This document shows positions 7,011 to 13,491 of a DNA stretch of 16,577 nt, piece by piece. The translations under genes and the position numbers were made by a program. Source of the stretch: WHSV01 sp050694055 (GTDB taxonomy: Bacteria > Actinomycetota > CADDZG01 > WHSQ01); contig JBOGWX010000125.1 of the NCBI GenBank assembly GCA_050694055.1, forward strand, positions 1-16,577, in the 5' to 3' direction. The notes beneath the pieces were generated by a model. The model saw only the letters and a program-made list of their open reading frames with translations, did not search any database and was not told the origin of the DNA. The number at the start of each line of letters is the position of its first letter. The first letter of the stretch is position 1.

Positions 7011-7654
7011 CACCGAACTCTAACGGCGCAGACGACGCCGTCGCGAATCGGCAGGATGAACGAACGCCAGCCGGGCTCCGCCGCGATGAGCTTGTTGGCC
7101 CGGTCGATGGTGCGCGTTAGATCCGGGTTGGGGTCATCGGGTTCCTCGCCGGTCACGCGCCCGGACCACAGCATGTTGTCGCACAGGTAGAGCCCACCGA
7201 TGCGTACGCGCTCCTTCGCAAGCTCGAACGCCTGCGGGTACTCGTGCTTGTCGATGTCGCAATACACGATGTCGAACTCGCCCTCGGTGCCGTTGAAGGC
7301 GTCGAATGCGGACGACACGTGATAGTGAACCGGTCCGTCGAGTCCGGCACGCCCCAAGTAGTCGAGCGCCCTCTTCTCGTTTGCGGGGTCCATATCGGTA
7401 AGGTGTATCTCGCCCTCGGGGCCCGTCGCGCGTGCGAACCAGTAAGCCGAATACCCGTAACCGGAGCCCATCTCGAAGATGCGCCGCGCGCCGGCCGACC
7501 GGGCCATGACCTCGAGGAAGCGGCCACAGAGCCGCCCGATGATCGGAAAGCCACGAGCACGCGCATACTCCTCCATCTCGAGCAGCACCGGTTCGTCATC
7601 GGTCGTTGCGAGAGCGCCGAGATAACGATTGATCGCCGGATCGAGCAGGTCCAT
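7010..7654 (-). CDS. Class I SAM-dependent O-methyltransferase (CCoAOMT/COMT-like family)
   Basis: A 214-residue protein of the O-methyltransferase_3 type (caffeoyl-CoA/catechol OMT superfamily), cytosolic. The SAM motif I is FEMGSGYGYSAYWFA (60-74), the acidic residue after strand 2 lies in LTDMDP (85-90), the metal-site region is YCDIDKHEYP (131-140), and CDN (158-160) follows. In this family these Asp/Asn residues bind a divalent metal that positions a catechol-like hydroxyl. The length is typical (about 210-230). ATG at 7654 is chosen over GTG at 7657 because AAGGAG (7662-7667) is then 7 nt away. The start overlaps the phosphatase stop as TGATG, implying translational coupling. The substrate is unknown; nothing in the operon points to a known natural-product pathway. 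Confidence 0.9.
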   Translation of the reverse strand: MDLLDPAINRYLGALATTDDEPVLLEMEEYARARGFPIIGRLCGRFLEVMARSAGARRIFEMGSGYGYSAYWFARATGPEGEIHLTDMDPANEKRALDYLGRAGLDGPVHYHVSSAFDAFNGTEGEFDIVYCDIDKHEYPQAFELAKERVRIGGLYLCDNMLWSGRVTGEEPDDPNPDLTRTIDRANKLIAAEPGWRSFILPIRDGVVCAVRVR

Positions 7655-8448
7655 CACCGCACTCCTTGTCCTTGTGGTGCACCCCGAAGCAGCTTGCGAA
7701 GCTCCCGGTGCAGGGTGGCGTTACCGGCAACGAGGGTGGTCCCCTCATCCGCAGGCGCTGGTTCCTCGCTGACCGTGCCTCCGGCCTCGGTCACGATGAG
7801 CGCTCCAGCGGCACGGTCCCACGGTTCTGTATAGGCCTCGTAAAAACCGTCCAGCCTTCCGCACGCCACGGAGCATAGATCGAGCGCAGCCGATCCCGCT
7901 CGTCGGATGTCGCGCACCCTGGTCAGGACGGCGGCGGCGACGCGCGCCTGCGCGGCCCGCCTGGAGACCTCGTAGGCGAACCCCGTACCGATCAATGCGG
8001 TGGCTAGATCGGTTCGGTCGGACACCTGAATGGGACGGTCGTTGACCCTGGCGCCTCGGCCCCGCTGCGCGGTAAAGGTCTCGTCTCGATTCGGGTCGTG
8101 CACGACCCCGACCAAAGCGCTCGTTGGGTCCTCGACGGCAATGCTCACCGCCCACACCGGAATGCGAAAAAGGAAGTTGACGGTGCCGTCCAGGGGGTCG
8201 ATCACCCACCTAAGCCCGGTGGCCGACTTCGAGCGCCCTCCCTCCTCGGCGAGGATTCCGTCGTCGGGCCGCTTCGAGGCGATGAAGTCCACCAGGAACT
8301 GCTCCGCGTCCCTGTCGGCCTGGCTGACCAGGTCGGTAGGGCTCGACTTCGTGGCTACCCCCTCGAGGGGACCGGCGAACGACCTGGATAACAGCTCGCC
8401 CGCGCCGTGGGCCGCCTCGACGGCCAACGTGAGGAGATCCGCCGTCAC
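7654..8448 (-). CDS. Inositol monophosphatase-family phosphatase
   Basis: A 264-residue Mg-dependent phosphatase of the IMPase/SuhB/HisN/CysQ superfamily. The metal-binding signatures are complete: Glu68-Glu69 (AEEGG), DPLDGTVNF (84-92) and WDRAAGALIVTEAGG (210-224), with DLVSQAD (39-45) upstream. Likely substrates are inositol phosphate, histidinol phosphate or 3'-phosphoadenosine phosphate. The overall pattern looks most like generic actinobacterial IMPases, but a PAP-phosphatase role would fit the sulfur theme of the neighbours (inference). The GTG start overlaps the flavoprotein stop by 4 nt (GTGA). The same frame is open further upstream to 8985, but that is antisense-phase sequence inside the flavoprotein gene. 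Confidence 0.9.
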   Translation of the reverse strand: MTADLLTLAVEAAHGAGELLSRSFAGPLEGVATKSSPTDLVSQADRDAEQFLVDFIASKRPDDGILAEEGGRSKSATGLRWVIDPLDGTVNFLFRIPVWAVSIAVEDPTSALVGVVHDPNRDETFTAQRGRGARVNDRPIQVSDRTDLATALIGTGFAYEVSRRAAQARVAAAVLTRVRDIRRAGSAALDLCSVACGRLDGFYEAYTEPWDRAAGALIVTEAGGTVSEEPAPADEGTTLVAGNATLHRELRKLLRGAPQGQGVR

Positions 8449-9830
8449 TCTGGATCCACCTGCATGGTCTCCTCTACGAGCTTCCATGCTCGGCGAGCCG
8501 CGATGAGCACCGGATCCCATACCGGCGCAAAGGGAGGGGCATACGACAGGTCCAAGTTCAACATCTGCTCCACGGTCATTTGGTTCCACAGGGCGGTCGC
8601 AAAAACATCGATACGTTTCGCCGCGCCCTCCTCGCCGATTATCTGAGCGCCGATCAGCCGCCCCGACTGCTTCTCGACAATCAGTTTGGTCTTGATGGGG
8701 CTCGTTCCGGGGAAGTAACCGGCGCGCGTCGTGGAGTCCGTCGTGCTCGTGAGGAAGTCGAAGCCGGCGTCGGCGGCCTCGCTCTCTTTGAGCCCTGCAC
8801 GCGCGACCTCGAGGTCGCAGATCTTCGACACCGCAGTTCCTACGACTCCGGGAAAGGTCTCGTAACCACCACCGATATTGATGCCTGCGACCCGGCCCTC
8901 TTTGTTGGCATGGGTGCCGAGCGGGATGGCGACGGGTCGACGCGACACCAGGTGGAACTTCTCGGCGCAGTCCCCCGCCGACCACACACCCTCCTGGGAG
9001 GTCCGCATGCGTCGGTCCACGCTTATGCCGCCCGACGGGCCGACCTCGATTCCTGCTCGAAGTGCGAGCTCGACGTTCGGCTGCACTCCGAGGCCCAGAA
9101 CCACGATGTCGGCGGGGATCGTGCGCGCCTCGGTGACCACCGCGCGCACGCGTCCTCGCGCTTGCTCGAGGCTCTCGACCTTCTCTTCGAGGTAAAGAGC
9201 GATGTCCATGGCGCGCATTCGCTCGGCGACGAGCGCGCCCATATCATCGTCGAGCGTCGTCATCGGTTGGGGTGCCAGGTCGACGACCGAGACCTCTACC
9301 CCCCGGACCTTGAGGGCCTCGGCCATCTCGATACCTATGTACCCCCCACCAATGACGACGGCACAGGTGGGCTCTCTCTCGTCGACCCACTTGCGTATCT
9401 CGATCCCGTCGCCGAGCACCTGCACGCCGAAGATCCCGCCGGCGTCGCGTCCGGGCCAGTCCGGCTTCAGGGGCGTCGCGCCGGTTGCGAGCACGAGTTG
9501 ATCGAAGCTCTCCGAGCGTTCCGAGGAGTCTCGGTGATCCCGCACCTTCACCTTGCGCTCGTCCAGATCGATCTCCGTCACCTCGTGTCGTACGTGGGCC
9601 GTAATGTCGTAGCGCTCACGAAAAGCCTCGGGTGAACGAACGATCAAGGTCTCAAGCTCCTCGACGATGTCCCCGACAAAATAGGGAATGCCGCACGCCG
9701 AATAGGAGGTGTAGTGCCCGCGCTCGAAAGCGACGATCTCGAGGTCGTCGGATCCGCGCCGCCTGCGAGCCTGCGTCGCAGCGCTCATGCCCGCGGCATC
9801 GCCGCCGACGATCAGCAAACGTTCGGGCAC
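8445..9830 (-). CDS. CoA-disulfide-reductase-like FAD/NAD(P) oxidoreductase
   Basis: A 461-residue flavoprotein of the single-cysteine pyridine nucleotide-disulfide reductase group (CoA-disulfide reductase, NADH oxidase, NADH peroxidase and persulfide reductase). The FAD loop is VGGDAAGMSA (8-17), the redox cysteine is Cys46 in SYSACGIPYF (42-51), the NAD(P) loop is GGGYIGIEMA (161-170), the second FAD motif is SAGDCAE (284-290), and the C-terminal dimer domain carries LSYAPPFAPVWDP (428-440) with the Tyr typical of CoA-disulfide reductases. It lacks the C-terminal rhodanese domain found in CoADR-Rhd fusions, but a separate rhodanese gene lies three genes downstream. GTG at 9830 is chosen because the GGXXAXG fold begins there and AGGAGGAGGGGGAG precedes it. 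It heads the operon and diverges from the sigma factor gene. Confidence 0.92.
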   Translation of the reverse strand: MPERLLIVGGDAAGMSAATQARRRRGSDDLEIVAFERGHYTSYSACGIPYFVGDIVEELETLIVRSPEAFRERYDITAHVRHEVTEIDLDERKVKVRDHRDSSERSESFDQLVLATGATPLKPDWPGRDAGGIFGVQVLGDGIEIRKWVDEREPTCAVVIGGGYIGIEMAEALKVRGVEVSVVDLAPQPMTTLDDDMGALVAERMRAMDIALYLEEKVESLEQARGRVRAVVTEARTIPADIVVLGLGVQPNVELALRAGIEVGPSGGISVDRRMRTSQEGVWSAGDCAEKFHLVSRRPVAIPLGTHANKEGRVAGINIGGGYETFPGVVGTAVSKICDLEVARAGLKESEAADAGFDFLTSTTDSTTRAGYFPGTSPIKTKLIVEKQSGRLIGAQIIGEEGAAKRIDVFATALWNQMTVEQMLNLDLSYAPPFAPVWDPVLIAARRAWKLVEETMQVDPE

Positions 9831-9931
9831 CTCTCCCCCTCCTCCTGGGTCCGTGGACTCGATTTTCGTGCCACGCACCTCGACTTCGACTTTGCCTTCT
9901 CACCAAACCTTTGCGAGGCTGAACCGGCGAC
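9831..9931. promoter_or_regulatory. 101-bp divergent control region, flavoprotein operon / sigma factor
   Basis: This gap must hold both outward promoters. The flavoprotein side has a strong purine-rich ribosome binding site just upstream of 9830. I see no convincing -35/-10 pair, only TCGACT repeated in tandem (9880-9891). GAACCGG close to the sigma ATG resembles an ECF -35 core but lies too near the start to serve that gene. Confidence 0.35.
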
Positions 9932-10489
9932 ATGACACTAGGGCAAGCGTTCGATTCCGTTTTCGCAGCGGCGCGCGCGGGGGCCGAGTGGGCCTGGGTC
10001 GAGTTGTACGACGATCTCGCGCCCGTGGTACTCGGTTACCTCCGAGGCAAGGGGGCCGGGGATGCCGAGGATCTGACCGGCGAGGTGTTTCTTCAGGTGG
10101 TGCGCGACATCGGCTCGTTCGCGGGAAACGAGCGTGACTTTCGGGCTTGGACGCTCTCGATCGCCCACCACCGGCTCCTAGACGAGGCGCGCCGCCGCCG
10201 GCGACGCCCCGTCGATTTCGTCGAGGGCGAGGTCCTGGCGGGCACCCCGTCGGAGGACGACGTGGAGACCCGGGCCCTTGCCGCGCTCGAGACGGGCCGC
10301 GTCGTCGAGGTCATCCGCTCGCTGTCACCCGATCAGCAGGACGTGCTTCTCCTGCGCATGATCGCCGGCCTCAGCAGCGAAGAGGTCGCGCACGTCGTCG
10401 GCAAGCGTGTGGGTGCAGTCAAGGCACTCCAGCGACGTGGGCTGGCCGCCCTGAGAAAAAGAATCTCGCGTCAGGGCGTATCCCTGTGA
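9932..10489 (+). CDS. ECF-type RNA polymerase sigma factor
   Basis: A 185-residue sigma-70-family protein with only regions 2 and 4, the ECF layout. Region 2 spans about 24-93, with AEDLTGEVFLQVVRDI (45-60) and FRAWTLSIAHHRLLDEARRR (70-89), the core-binding and -10-melting segments. Region 4 spans about 126-178 and ends in an HTH (GLSSEEVAHVVGKRVGAVKALQRRGLAALR). The linker is short and acidic. ATG at 9932 has only a weak ribosome binding site (GAGG about 13 nt upstream). Its stop overlaps the next gene by 4 nt, so the two are made together and the neighbour is probably its regulator. The signal and target promoters are unknown. Confidence 0.93.
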   Translation: MTLGQAFDSVFAAARAGAEWAWVELYDDLAPVVLGYLRGKGAGDAEDLTGEVFLQVVRDIGSFAGNERDFRAWTLSIAHHRLLDEARRRRRRPVDFVEGEVLAGTPSEDDVETRALAALETGRVVEVIRSLSPDQQDVLLLRMIAGLSSEEVAHVVGKRVGAVKALQRRGLAALRKRISRQGVSL

Positions 10490-11430
10490 GCGATCCCGGC
10501 GCTTACGAGAGTGACATGGGTTGGCTATCGAAGTTGCGGGACGAGGAGATCGAGCAGGTTTTCGTCGGCGAGTATGCCGGTGAGGATCCCGTGCTCGATG
10601 ACCTCGCCGCCTTCGCCCGGGACGCCAAAACCGCCTTGGAGGGTGCTCCGGGCGACGCAACCCGCGTCGCGCATTTGGCCGCGCTGGCCGAAGCGGCCGC
10701 CGACCTCGAGGGACAGGTCGTCCCGCATACACCCGCTGCGCCTCGCAGCCCACTCAGGAGGATGAAGCCCGTGCTCGCATCGCTACTCGCCACACTGACG
10801 GCGAAACTGACCCTTGCAAGCGTCGCTCTGGCGGCCACGACCGGGGGCCTGGCGGCCACCGGTTCCCTGCCGGAGCCGGCCCAGGAGGCGCTCGCGAAGG
10901 CCGCCGCCAAGGCGGGCTTCGAGTTGCCGGCCGGTGACGACGGCGAGACCGAGGAAGAGGACGGCGAGGGGATACCAGAGGAACTGCCCGAGCAGACCGA
11001 GGGCTCGCCGGCCCAGGCCGTGCTCGATGTGATTCGCAACTGGGCGGGCGAGAAGGGCTGCGAGTTCGGACACGCCGTGGCCGAAGCCGCCGGGGGCGAC
11101 CCGGGACCCTGCCGGGACGAGGATGACGGCGAGGGCGAGGACGGCGAGACCGAGGGCCGGCCGGAAGGTGCCGGCAAGCCCGAGGGGACGCCCCAGGGCA
11201 AGCCCGACGGGGCCGGAGACGGTGGCAAGCCGGAGGGCACGCCCGACGGCAAGCCGGAAGGTGCCGGCAAGCCCGAGGGCACGCCGGGAGGACAGCCCGA
11301 CACCGCAGGTCCGCCGGAAGGTACTCCCTCCGGTGGAGGTGGCGGCGAGGACTCAGGAAGCGATTCCGGTGGCCCGCCGAGCGACATCTCGACGGGCAAG
11401 CCCGGCTCCGTTCCGGGCGGCCAGCCGTAA
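10486..11430 (+). CDS. Membrane-anchored sigma-partner protein with acidic Pro/Gly repeat tail
   Basis: A 314-residue protein, recognised only by context and layout. Residues 1-92 form a helical, probably cytoplasmic segment (WLSKLRDEEIEQVF, DDLAAFARDAKTALEGAP) of the size of an anti-sigma domain but without the zinc-type HxxxCxxC motif. One hydrophobic stretch (95-124) is the likely TM helix. The remainder would lie outside the cell: AQEALAKAAAKAGFELP (132-148), an acidic stretch (151-172), a helix with Cys192 and a nearby Cys209 that could form a disulfide, then KPEGTPxGKPxGAG-type repeats (225-281) and a Gly/Ser-rich end. GTG at 10486 overlaps the sigma stop; ATG at 10516 is a possible alternative. 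An anti-sigma or sensor role for the upstream ECF factor is inference. Confidence 0.8.
   Translation: MSDPGAYESDMGWLSKLRDEEIEQVFVGEYAGEDPVLDDLAAFARDAKTALEGAPGDATRVAHLAALAEAAADLEGQVVPHTPAAPRSPLRRMKPVLASLLATLTAKLTLASVALAATTGGLAATGSLPEPAQEALAKAAAKAGFELPAGDDGETEEEDGEGIPEELPEQTEGSPAQAVLDVIRNWAGEKGCEFGHAVAEAAGGDPGPCRDEDDGEGEDGETEGRPEGAGKPEGTPQGKPDGAGDGGKPEGTPDGKPEGAGKPEGTPGGQPDTAGPPEGTPSGGGGGEDSGSDSGGPPSDISTGKPGSVPGGQP
11161..11279 (+). repeat. Coding tandem repeats for the PEGTP-type tail
   Basis: The same 26-bp sequence (starting CCGGAAGGTGCCGGCAAG) occurs at 11161-11186 and 11254-11279, 93 bp apart, with partial copies between them. It encodes PEGAGKPEG units. Near-identical DNA copies suggest recent expansion and possible length variation between strains. 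Confidence 0.7.
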
Positions 11431-11455
11431 GAGGGAAACTCCGCTGCGCTTCAAG

Positions 11456-11481
11456 ACGACCCCCGGTCCTCCGGGGGTCGT
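11456..11481 (+). terminator. Strong terminator after the sigma/membrane-protein pair
   Basis: ACGACCCCCGG (11456-11466) and CCGGGGGTCGT (11471-11481) form a perfect 11-bp stem with a TCCT loop. The tail TGCATT is only slightly T-rich, common in GC-rich genomes. It separates the pair from fumC, whose start is 42 bp further on. Confidence 0.75.
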
Positions 11482-11522
11482 TGCATTCGGGGACAATTAC
11501 AGCCATGACAATGGAGGCAGCA

Positions 11523-12932
11523 ATGGACTCGGATGACTTCCGGATCGACAAGGACTCACTCGGCGAGGTGCGTGTGCCCGCCGAGGTGCTGTGGGGAGCG
11601 CAGACCCAGCGGTCGATCGAGAACTTCCCCATCGGACGCGACCGCTTTGTGTGGGGACGCCGCGTCATCAGAGCTCTGGGACTACTCAAGAAGGCCGCCG
11701 CGCTCGCCAACGGCGAGCTCGGACAGCTTCCGCGCGAGAAGGTAGAGCTCATCGTGCGCGCGGCGGACGAGGTCATCGCAGGCCAACACGACGATCAGTT
11801 CCCCCTGGTCGTATGGCAGACCGGTTCGGGCACCCAGTCGAACATGAACTCCAACGAGGTGATCGGCAACCGCGCCGTTCAGCTCGCCGGCGGCGAGGTC
11901 GGTTCCAAGACGCCCGTGCACCCGAACGACGACGTCAACCGAGGGCAGTCGTCCAACGACACCTTCCCGACGGCCATGCACATCGCCGCCGTAGAGGAGG
12001 TCGACGACGTCTTGTTACCCGCCGTCGAGCAGTTGCGCGACACCCTGGCAAGCAAGGCCGAGGAGCATGGGGACGTCGTGATGGTCGGTCGCACCCACCT
12101 GCAGGATGCGACGCCGGTGAAGCTGGGACAGGTGATCTCAGGATGGGTCGCGCAGCTCGACCACGCGCTTGAGGGCATCCGTCGCGCGCTGCCCGGCGTC
12201 CACGAGCTCGCGATCGGTGGTACCGCCGTGGGAACGGGGCTGAACTCGCACGCGCGCTTCGGCGATACGGTCGCAGCCAAGCTGGAAGAAGAGACCGGCA
12301 AGCCCTTCCGAGCCGCCGCCGACAAGTTCGCCGCTCTCTCGGCTCACGACGCGATGGTCACCCTCAGCGCTGCCATCCGGACTCTCGCGATTGCGCTCTA
12401 CAAGCTCGCCAACGACGTCCGTCTCTATGCGATGGGCCCGCGCGCCGGGATCGCGGAGCTCAAGATCCCCGAGAACGAGCCGGGAAGCTCGATCATGCCG
12501 GGAAAGATCAACCCGACCCAGTCGGAGGCGATGACGATGGTCTGCGCGCAGGTCATCGGAAACGACACCAGCGTCGCATTCGCCGGTTCCCAGGGACACT
12601 TCCAGCTCAACGTCTACAAGCCCGTCATCCTGCACAACGTGCTCGAGTCGGCGTCCCTGCTCGCCGACGCCTGCCACTCGTTCAACGACCACTGCGCGGT
12701 CGGAATCGAGCCCCACCAGAAGGCCATCACCGAGCACCTCGAGAGCTCACTGATGCTCGTGACCGCCCTCAATGTGCACATCGGCTACGAGAAGGCGGCC
12801 GAGATCGCACTCAAGGCCTACCGGGAGGACAAGAGCCTGAAGGAGAGCGCGGCCGAGCTCGGCTACGTGTCGGAGGGCGACTTCGACAAGTGGGTCGTGC
12901 CGGAAGACATGACGCGGCCGCTCGACGACTGA
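11523..12932 (+). CDS. fumC: Fumarase class II
   Basis: A 469-residue class II fumarate hydratase, cytosolic, interconverting fumarate and malate in the TCA cycle without an iron-sulfur cluster. It carries TGSGTQSNMN (100-109), SSNDTFPTA (143-151), GRTHLQDATP (189-198, with the conserved active-site His192) and the superfamily signature GSSIMPGKIN (321-330). Length and motifs fit fumC rather than aspartase or argininosuccinate lyase: TGSGTQSNMN and the early DSLGEVRVPA are fumarase-like. ATG at 11523 is chosen for GGAGG (11513-11517) 5 nt upstream; in-frame ATGs at 11505 and 11511 lack a ribosome binding site. It stands alone after a strong terminator, so its promoter must be very short or lie within the hairpin region. 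Confidence 0.97.
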   Translation: MDSDDFRIDKDSLGEVRVPAEVLWGAQTQRSIENFPIGRDRFVWGRRVIRALGLLKKAAALANGELGQLPREKVELIVRAADEVIAGQHDDQFPLVVWQTGSGTQSNMNSNEVIGNRAVQLAGGEVGSKTPVHPNDDVNRGQSSNDTFPTAMHIAAVEEVDDVLLPAVEQLRDTLASKAEEHGDVVMVGRTHLQDATPVKLGQVISGWVAQLDHALEGIRRALPGVHELAIGGTAVGTGLNSHARFGDTVAAKLEEETGKPFRAAADKFAALSAHDAMVTLSAAIRTLAIALYKLANDVRLYAMGPRAGIAELKIPENEPGSSIMPGKINPTQSEAMTMVCAQVIGNDTSVAFAGSQGHFQLNVYKPVILHNVLESASLLADACHSFNDHCAVGIEPHQKAITEHLESSLMLVTALNVHIGYEKAAEIALKAYREDKSLKESAAELGYVSEGDFDKWVVPEDMTRPLDD

Positions 12933-12949
12933 CGACGGCGTCGTCAGTC
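12927..12949 (+). terminator. Perfect 10-bp hairpin overlapping the fumC stop
   Basis: GACTGACGAC and GTCGTCAGTC pair perfectly around GGC, and the left arm includes the TGA stop (12930-12932). There is no T-tract, so it may be a stability or 3'-end-protecting structure rather than a true intrinsic terminator. Confidence 0.5.
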
Positions 12950-12956
12950 ACTGTCA

Positions 12957-13018
12957 CAGAATTCTGGAAAATTGTCCTCATGATCCGGCTCGCCCTGCTC
13001 GATGAAGGGTATGAGGAC
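12957..13018 (+). promoter_or_regulatory. Palindrome and long-range inverted repeat upstream of the small Cys4 gene
   Basis: CAGAATTCTG (12957-12966) is a perfect 10-bp palindrome in an AT-rich patch (to about 12974). GTCCTCAT (12974-12981) pairs perfectly with ATGAGGAC (13011-13018) across 29 nt. The patch could be a promoter or operator and the repeat a leader hairpin of the gene starting at 13064. No riboswitch family was recognised. Confidence 0.35.
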
Positions 13019-13063
13019 TGCCAGGCTCAGACGCAACGATGTGACTCCAGGAGACCAGAGATC

Positions 13064-13216
13064 ATGCTTGCCATATGCACCCAATGTGACTCGGCGCAGG
13101 ATGTCGAGAAGGCCGGCATCGTGTGCTGGTTCTGTGGCGAGGAGATGAGCGACCCGACGCGCGACCACAAGGGTGAGCGCGGTCCCTCGGAATGGCTCAC
13201 GGCGCAGGCGGGCTGA
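13064..13216 (+). CDS. 50-residue four-cysteine (zinc-ribbon-like) protein
   Basis: The small frame starts at ATG 13064, with AGGAG (13049-13053) 10 nt upstream. It contains C-x2-C (Cys5, Cys8), a 12-residue spacer, then C-x2-C (Cys21, Cys24) in CWFCGEEM, a knuckle arrangement typical of a single zinc ribbon. The tail (PTRDHKGERGPSEWL) is polar. No named family was recognised, but such mini zinc ribbons are common as hypothetical proteins. The frame is open upstream of 13064 without a supported start. It converges on the small membrane-protein gene. A real but minor gene is more likely than not. Confidence 0.6.
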   Translation: MLAICTQCDSAQDVEKAGIVCWFCGEEMSDPTRDHKGERGPSEWLTAQAG

Positions 13217-13234
13217 CCGCTACGTAGCCATGCA

Positions 13235-13255
13235 GAACCTCAATCGGTGAGGTTC
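13235..13255. terminator. Shared hairpin between convergent genes
   Basis: GAACCTCA (13235-13242) pairs with TGAGGTTC (13248-13255) around ATCGG, a perfect 8-bp stem. It overlaps the stop codon of the minus-strand gene and lies 18 bp past the stop of the plus-strand gene. Neither side has a T-tract, so it would be an atypical bidirectional terminator. Confidence 0.5.
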
Positions 13256-13452
13256 GTGTAAGAGACGTAGGCGATCGCCGCGAGCAAGGCCACTGCAATC
13301 GCGAGCAAGGTCCTTACGGTTGCGGGGCGCCGGTGAAAGGGAAGCGTCCGCTCAACCCTGCGTCGTTCGTACTCCTGGGGACGCCGCCGGGCTCCCCAGA
13401 TCCTCAGCCCCAGCACTACTGCGGCCACGAGGAGGCCGGCAACGATCTTCAT
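13240..13452 (-). CDS. Small two-TM membrane protein, unknown
   Basis: 70 residues: an N-terminal hydrophobic helix (3-19, IVAGLLVAAVVLGLRIW), a strongly basic middle (GARRRPQEYERRRVER), and a second helix (47-66, VRTLLAIAVALLAAIAYVSY). The positive loop predicts both ends outside and the loop inside. Only a weak ribosome binding site precedes ATG at 13452, and two back-to-back hairpins fill the gap to the TetR gene. It may be the second cistron of the tetR transcript. No family was recognised. Confidence 0.55.
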   Translation of the reverse strand: MKIVAGLLVAAVVLGLRIWGARRRPQEYERRRVERTLPFHRRPATVRTLLAIAVALLAAIAYVSYTNLTD

Positions 13453-13454
13453 CC

Positions 13455-13480
13455 GGGCAGCCTGCCCGCGCCCCGGGCGC
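13455..13480 (-). repeat. Two adjacent 6-1-6 hairpins between the TetR and small membrane-protein genes
   Basis: GGGCAG-C-CTGCCC (13455-13467) and GCGCCC-C-GGGCGC (13468-13480) are perfect inverted repeats placed end to end. They occupy 26 of the 39 bp between the genes and cover the place where the downstream ribosome binding site would lie. They could act as an attenuator or translational gate. Confidence 0.55.
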
Positions 13481-13491
13481 GCTGCGAAACT

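Noticed and set aside
8449..8985. N-terminal extension of the phosphatase frame
   Set aside because: It lies inside the flavoprotein gene in another phase; the GTG overlapping the flavoprotein stop gives the normal family N-terminus.
8580..9635. Plus-strand open frame opposite the flavoprotein gene
   Set aside because: Antisense to a gene with FAD, NAD and redox-Cys motifs; no independent evidence.
10503..11399. Long open frame antisense to the repeat-tail membrane protein
   Set aside because: It is Ser/Pro-rich mirror composition of a GC-rich Gly/Pro repeat gene, with no ribosome binding site or family motif.
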